Source: Gemmatimonadota bacterium
Lineage (GTDB): Bacteria; Gemmatimonadota; Gemmatimonadetes; Gemmatimonadales; GWC2-71-9
NCBI GenBank assembly: GCA_029884275.1
Contig: JAOUIC010000047.1
Location: 1-8,810 of the forward strand
Length of the DNA stretch: 8,810 nt
Direction of reading: 5' to 3'
Shown here: positions 7,001-8,810 of the stretch, piece by piece
Numbering within the stretch: position 1 is the stretch's first letter
Layout of the letters: each line of letters starts with the position of its first letter
Program-made: the position numbers and the translations under genes
Notes under the pieces: generated by a model
Databases searched by the model: none
The model's input: only the letters and a program-made list of their open reading frames with translations
Told to the model about the DNA's origin: nothing

Positions 7001-8039
7001 GCCCGGTGGCGACGAGGTGCCCCGCCGAAGTCCCAAACGGCCGGATGGCCGGGAGCACGAACGTGGCTGGGGAAAAGAGGCGATCCGAGACCACCAGGGT
7101 CCCGAGTGGCGACCAGAGCCAGACGCAGGCCGCACCGACCAGGAGCAGCGCCCGGCCGCGGGGGTCGCGCTCCCCCGCAAGGCCGGCAACCATTACGAGA
7201 AGCAGCACCAGGGAGAACGCGCGCTGGTAGTGCCCCTCCGTCTGACTCACGGCAGTGCTGGAGTCGGGAGGCACCGGCTCGACGCTGAACAGCAGCCGAT
7301 CCCCGCCTGCCGCGGGCAGGACGTAGTCGAACAGCTCCCCGGTGCCGGCCGTGTCACCCGGCGGACGGATCCGGAGCTCCACCCCGGTCTCGGCGCCGAG
7401 CCGGGCGAGAAGGCTGCGGTGTGGACGCGGGACGGAGGGGTCCACCCACAGCAGGCCGGTGGCCAGGATCATGCGGCCGGAGGGAAGCTCGCGGCGCACC
7501 TCGAAGTCTGCATGGTACCGCTCGAACTGAACCGCCAGGTCGTCACCGTCCCGGAGCGGATCCACCCGGGTCCGGCCAGCCCAGGCGACCGGCGCACCGG
7601 ATTCATCGAAGACCACCACCGCCATCTCCGCGGTCTCTGTGGGGAGCAACTCCTCCAATTCTCCGAAGAGCTGGCTGCCGGGGAGGTCTCCCACCCGCTC
7701 CGCCTCCGCCGCCAGCCGTTCGGTATGTGACAGGAGGCCATGGAGCGCCTCGGCGAGGCGGTCGAAGGCGCGTTCGGTTCGAACCAGTTGCTCGCCCGGC
7801 CACCCGCTCTGGAGAACGGAGAGCCGGTAGGTGCCAGCCAGGGCGGCCCCGGCGAGGATAAGCAAGAGGCACGCGACGATGCGAAAGGTCCGTCTCGTGG
7901 CCGACCACCAGCCAAGAGTCAGCGCGAGGATGAGCAGGGTGACGGTTGCAGGATACTGCGGGGCGGTGAGCCAGCGGGCCCCAGCCAGGAGGGCGGCTGC
8001 GGTGATCACGGTCGCGAGACGGATTCTGGGCAGCTGCAT
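4068..8039 (-). CDS. Giant multi-sensor membrane histidine kinase, NtrY-like
   Basis: A 1323-residue inner-membrane sensor kinase. Read from residues: three hydrophobic segments (about 8-69); extracytoplasmic region 1 (70-270); a block of seven or eight helices (272-500); region 2 (501-711); helices at 713-738 and 756-778; region 3 (779-917), which looks Cache-like; a last helix at 918-940; HAMP (941-995); PAS (996-1105); HisKA (1112-1180); and HATPase (1225-1323). Catalytic motifs are intact: phospho-accepting H1124 in VAHEIKNPLTPI, an H-box typical of NtrY; the N-box with N1236 and N1240; DDGPGIPP at 1262-1269; FEPRFSTN at 1276-1283; and GAGLGL at 1286-1291. By family knowledge it autophosphorylates and passes phosphate to an NtrC-type or other regulator, but no regulator gene is nearby and the signal is unknown. 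The ATG at 8039 is preferred; a GTG directly before it at 8042 is the alternative, and there is no clear Shine-Dalgarno. Helix count and sensor boundaries are by eye. Confidence 0.93.
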   Translation of the reverse strand: MQLPRIRLATVITAAALLAGARWLTAPQYPATVTLLILALTLGWWSATRRTFRIVACLLLILAGAALAGTYRLSVLQSGWPGEQLVRTERAFDRLAEALHGLLSHTERLAAEAERVGDLPGSQLFGELEELLPTETAEMAVVVFDESGAPVAWAGRTRVDPLRDGDDLAVQFERYHADFEVRRELPSGRMILATGLLWVDPSVPRPHRSLLARLGAETGVELRIRPPGDTAGTGELFDYVLPAAGGDRLLFSVEPVPPDSSTAVSQTEGHYQRAFSLVLLLVMVAGLAGERDPRGRALLLVGAACVWLWSPLGTLVVSDRLFSPATFVLPAIRPFGTSAGHLVATGLALLIGAGWLVHRPGSGSATFRLAGAVLLLAVPFAAPALGHGIHPPPLGVELGLWLTWYAAIAFPLAALAVIGAILAGAGAIRSAAWGSAAVIVTGLIAAVLGLESWTPDGGWPWWSSAIWLVPLAIAAVVRERVARAALVSGLAAALAAVVTWQADLTGRILAAEQDYRRLGTVEDPLAEPLLHRLADRAQESAALATAADLYLLWAGSDLAGQDFPVRLSLWDSAGSRTADIALDSLDVPTPGLASLVREFEPAKGRVVHRLGRVPGQHYVLLAALDGGRVVSVVVGPRTRLMLSTRLARILRPSVDARPLYGISLSPPQAVPESGGAETGWKRERGALRVDAVVPFSDGGRHVHVTIPLRGRWMMLAYGLLGVVAVQLVVLGVVGLAYLMSAEWDGASLRRTVGSFRFRLTVALAMFFIVPMVGFTVWGLSRADLENQRARDAAISAVLHNAMLSAGGLLGEPQSDLEAELAALAARLESDLFLYRGGRLVAASHPLLTELGLVEPLQDAGSFQRLGLGDELELTRQATTYVAPVRLGYRVVLAGSPQAIGILATPQLASDWRRQQIQRDFSVLLLLAVVVGIGAALVGAPVAARGLSRPVADLERSAIAVGAGRELPSPVAPPREFERVFAAFGEMAADIRASQAALEGARQRTAAVLSQVATGVIALEPAGRILLANARAREVLGSSLIEGESLQTSLVGESAPVADAVAAFARGDALNDSREVERGGRVLRLQLARLAGERGGVVLAIDDLTDVTRAARVLAWGEMAQQVAHEIKNPLTPIRLGVQHLRRVERERPAALPGALEEITTRILAEIERLDTIARAFSRFAAPRDEHAPLEPVDVAALASEVTALYRLGEGDLTVELAGGGTSLPSRRDELREVLGNLVENARDAGARRLVITVREAAVELADDGPGIPPDMLERVFEPRFSTNTSGAGLGLAIVRRLVEGWGAKIEIQSTQGVGTTVTIRWPG
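4381..4388 (-). repeat. Eight-base G homopolymer inside the histidine kinase
   Basis: The minus strand has eight consecutive G, coding for G1218-G1220 in the loop between the HisKA domain and the N-box of the ATPase domain. Gain or loss of one base would shift the frame and remove the catalytic domain. In a G+C-rich genome such a run can arise by chance, and it is also a common site of sequencing error. Confidence 0.9.
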
Positions 8040-8074
8040 CACCGTGGAACATAGCGGCTATATTGGGTGCTGCC
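8040..8074. promoter_or_regulatory. Compact divergent promoter region, probably leaderless on both sides
   Basis: Only 35 bases separate the kinase start (minus strand, 8039) from the start of the exported protein (plus strand, 8075). On the plus strand TATATT at 8059-8064 matches five of six -10 consensus bases and lies ten bases before the ATG, so transcription would begin almost at the start codon. On the minus strand TATGTT at 8053-8048 matches four of six and lies eight bases before the kinase ATG. Neither has a convincing -35 or a Shine-Dalgarno. The -35 regions would fall inside the opposite genes, so the two polymerases would compete for the same DNA. The boxes are seen; leaderless transcription is inferred. 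Confidence 0.45.
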
Positions 8075-8728
8075 ATGAACCGACGGCCTCTCCTCCTGTC
8101 TCGGGCCTTGTGCCTTCTGTGGCTGCTGCGAGCGCCGCTCGCCCTCGACGCGCAGGTTTACGACCAGGGAGTGATGACGATCCGGATCGGCGGTGCCGAA
8201 GCCGGCCTCGAGAAATTCAGCGTCGTTCCCACCACCGATGGGGTGAGAATCGTCAGCGACGTTACCTTCACCGCGGCCCGGCCTCCCCTGACTTTCGCGC
8301 TCTCACTCGAGCGCTTCTCGCCCGCCGACTTCGCGTTCCAGTTCCGCCGCAGCGCCGCGCCGTCCGCCCAGTATTTCGCCATCCTCGGAAAGGGACGCCT
8401 GACGCTGCGCCGCATCGAAGTCGGCGCCGAACAGGCGAGCGAGAGCCGCGGAACGCCGGATCTCGTCCCTTTGGCCGACAGCGTCGTGGCGTCGCTCCTC
8501 CAGCTGGTCCCGATGCCGGGGGAGGCGGAACGGACCGTGACAGGGATCTTCCCGCAGGGAGGTCGACGCGCCCGGATCGTCGCCGTCCGGTCCACCGGGG
8601 CGGATGGCTCGGCCCGGATTGCGCTCACCGGCGGCCTCGAGGGGGTGCTGGAACTCGCCCCGGACGGGACCCTCCTCAGAGTCACCCTCCCGGCCCTCCA
8701 ATTGGAGGCCGAGCGACAGCAGCCATGA
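8075..8728 (+). CDS. Exported protein of unknown function
   Basis: A 217-residue protein I cannot assign to a named family. Residues 1-26 form a signal peptide: RR near the start, a hydrophobic core at about 5-23 and a plausible signal-peptidase I site after A26 (LDA followed by QVY). There is no lipobox cysteine at the cleavage site and no later membrane segment, so a soluble periplasmic or secreted product is likely. The mature part is rich in alternating hydrophobic residues (TIRIGGAEAGLEKFSV at 35-50, GVLELAPDGTLLRVTLPAL at 190-208), suggesting a mostly beta fold, possibly a ligand-binding sheet. The ATG at 8075 lies ten bases after TATATT; an in-frame TTG at 8063 is less likely because it overlaps that box and would lengthen the signal peptide by four residues. 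It is divergent from the kinase with a shared 35-base spacer, so a link to kinase signalling or simple shared control are both possible. Confidence 0.8.
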   Translation: MNRRPLLLSRALCLLWLLRAPLALDAQVYDQGVMTIRIGGAEAGLEKFSVVPTTDGVRIVSDVTFTAARPPLTFALSLERFSPADFAFQFRRSAAPSAQYFAILGKGRLTLRRIEVGAEQASESRGTPDLVPLADSVVASLLQLVPMPGEAERTVTGIFPQGGRRARIVAVRSTGADGSARIALTGGLEGVLELAPDGTLLRVTLPALQLEAERQQP

Positions 8729-8799
8729 CCCGCCGTCCCAGTCTGAAACTTGTTCGTGCAGCCCCCCGTATTCGCCCCTGCCACCGCGAAAACCCCTGA
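8725..8799 (+). CDS. Possible 24-residue ORF overlapping the end of the exported protein
   Basis: An ATG at 8725 overlaps the TGA of the exported protein as ATGA, the arrangement seen in translationally coupled genes. It codes for 24 residues, strongly basic, starting MTRRPSLKLVRAAPR, and stops at 8799. No family is recognised. It may be a coupled small peptide, a chance ORF, or the start of a frameshifted gene. No Shine-Dalgarno is clear. Low confidence. Confidence 0.15.
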   Translation: MTRRPSLKLVRAAPRIRPCHRENP

Positions 8800-8810
8800 C
8801 TCAGGATGGA
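8756..8810 (+). CDS. Possible start of the next gene, cut by the window edge
   Basis: A reading frame beginning at GTG 8756 (or TTG 8750) is open to the end of the window and would code for MQPPVFAPATAKTPDSGW. It lies 27 bases after the exported protein on the same strand. A second candidate start is the ATG at 8806, with AGG touching it. Neither start has a well-placed Shine-Dalgarno and there is too little sequence to name a product. It is entered because a rightward gene in this position is likely. Confidence 0.25.
   Translation, partial: MQPPVFAPATAKTPDSGW

Noticed and set aside
6870..7730. A 286-codon plus-strand open frame antisense to the kinase
   Set aside because: No motif, biased composition, and it lies fully opposite the kinase membrane region, which has a coherent hydrophobic pattern.
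8063..8074. TTG start for the exported protein
   Set aside because: It overlaps the TATATT box and adds four residues before an already complete signal peptide.
1..8810. CRISPR arrays, tRNA or rRNA genes, transposases, integrases, attachment-site repeats, toxin-antitoxin or defence genes
   Set aside because: I looked for repeats, cloverleaf-like segments and characteristic motifs on both strands and saw none; all substantial coding is accounted for by six chromosomal-type genes.

Overview
The window is about 8.8 kb of chromosome with very high G+C and high coding density. It holds six complete protein genes, no RNA genes and no mobile elements. Phylum Gemmatimonadota is my best guess for the host. 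The reasons are the G+C-rich codon choice, the giant NtrY-like kinase with several sensor regions, and the frequent absence of Shine-Dalgarno sequences with -10-like boxes close to start codons. This is inference from general appearance; other high-G+C lineages are not excluded.

Left part (1-2370). A LarE-type PP-loop sulfur insertase reads leftwards from 818. Divergently from it, a probable two-gene operon reads rightwards: an ArfB/YaeJ-type peptidyl-tRNA hydrolase that rescues stalled ribosomes, then a full-length two-domain Sua5 that makes the threonylcarbamoyl-AMP precursor of tRNA t6A. Both operon products serve translation. LarE belongs to nickel-pincer cofactor synthesis, but no larB, larC or lactate racemase gene is visible here.

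Middle part (2370-8039). Two leftward genes follow. comM/yifB encodes a Mg-chelatase-like AAA+ ATPase linked to DNA branch migration in natural transformation, and it converges on sua5 with only 14 bases between the stop codons. A 141-base gap separates it from a 1323-residue membrane histidine kinase. That kinase has three predicted extracytoplasmic sensor regions, a multi-helix membrane block, HAMP, PAS, HisKA and HATPase domains, and an NtrY-type H-box. No response regulator gene is in the window.

Right part (8040-8810). A 35-base divergent spacer separates the kinase from a small exported protein of unknown function. A -10-like hexamer sits just before each start codon, so both mRNAs may be leaderless or nearly so. 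After the exported protein, the last 80 bases may hold the start of another rightward gene, cut by the window edge.

Most of the sequence is ordinary core genome. The parts most worth a second look are the kinase architecture, its very compact divergent promoter shared with the exported protein, and the three-cysteine (probably Fe-S) form of LarE. I found no convincing evidence of a new multi-gene system.
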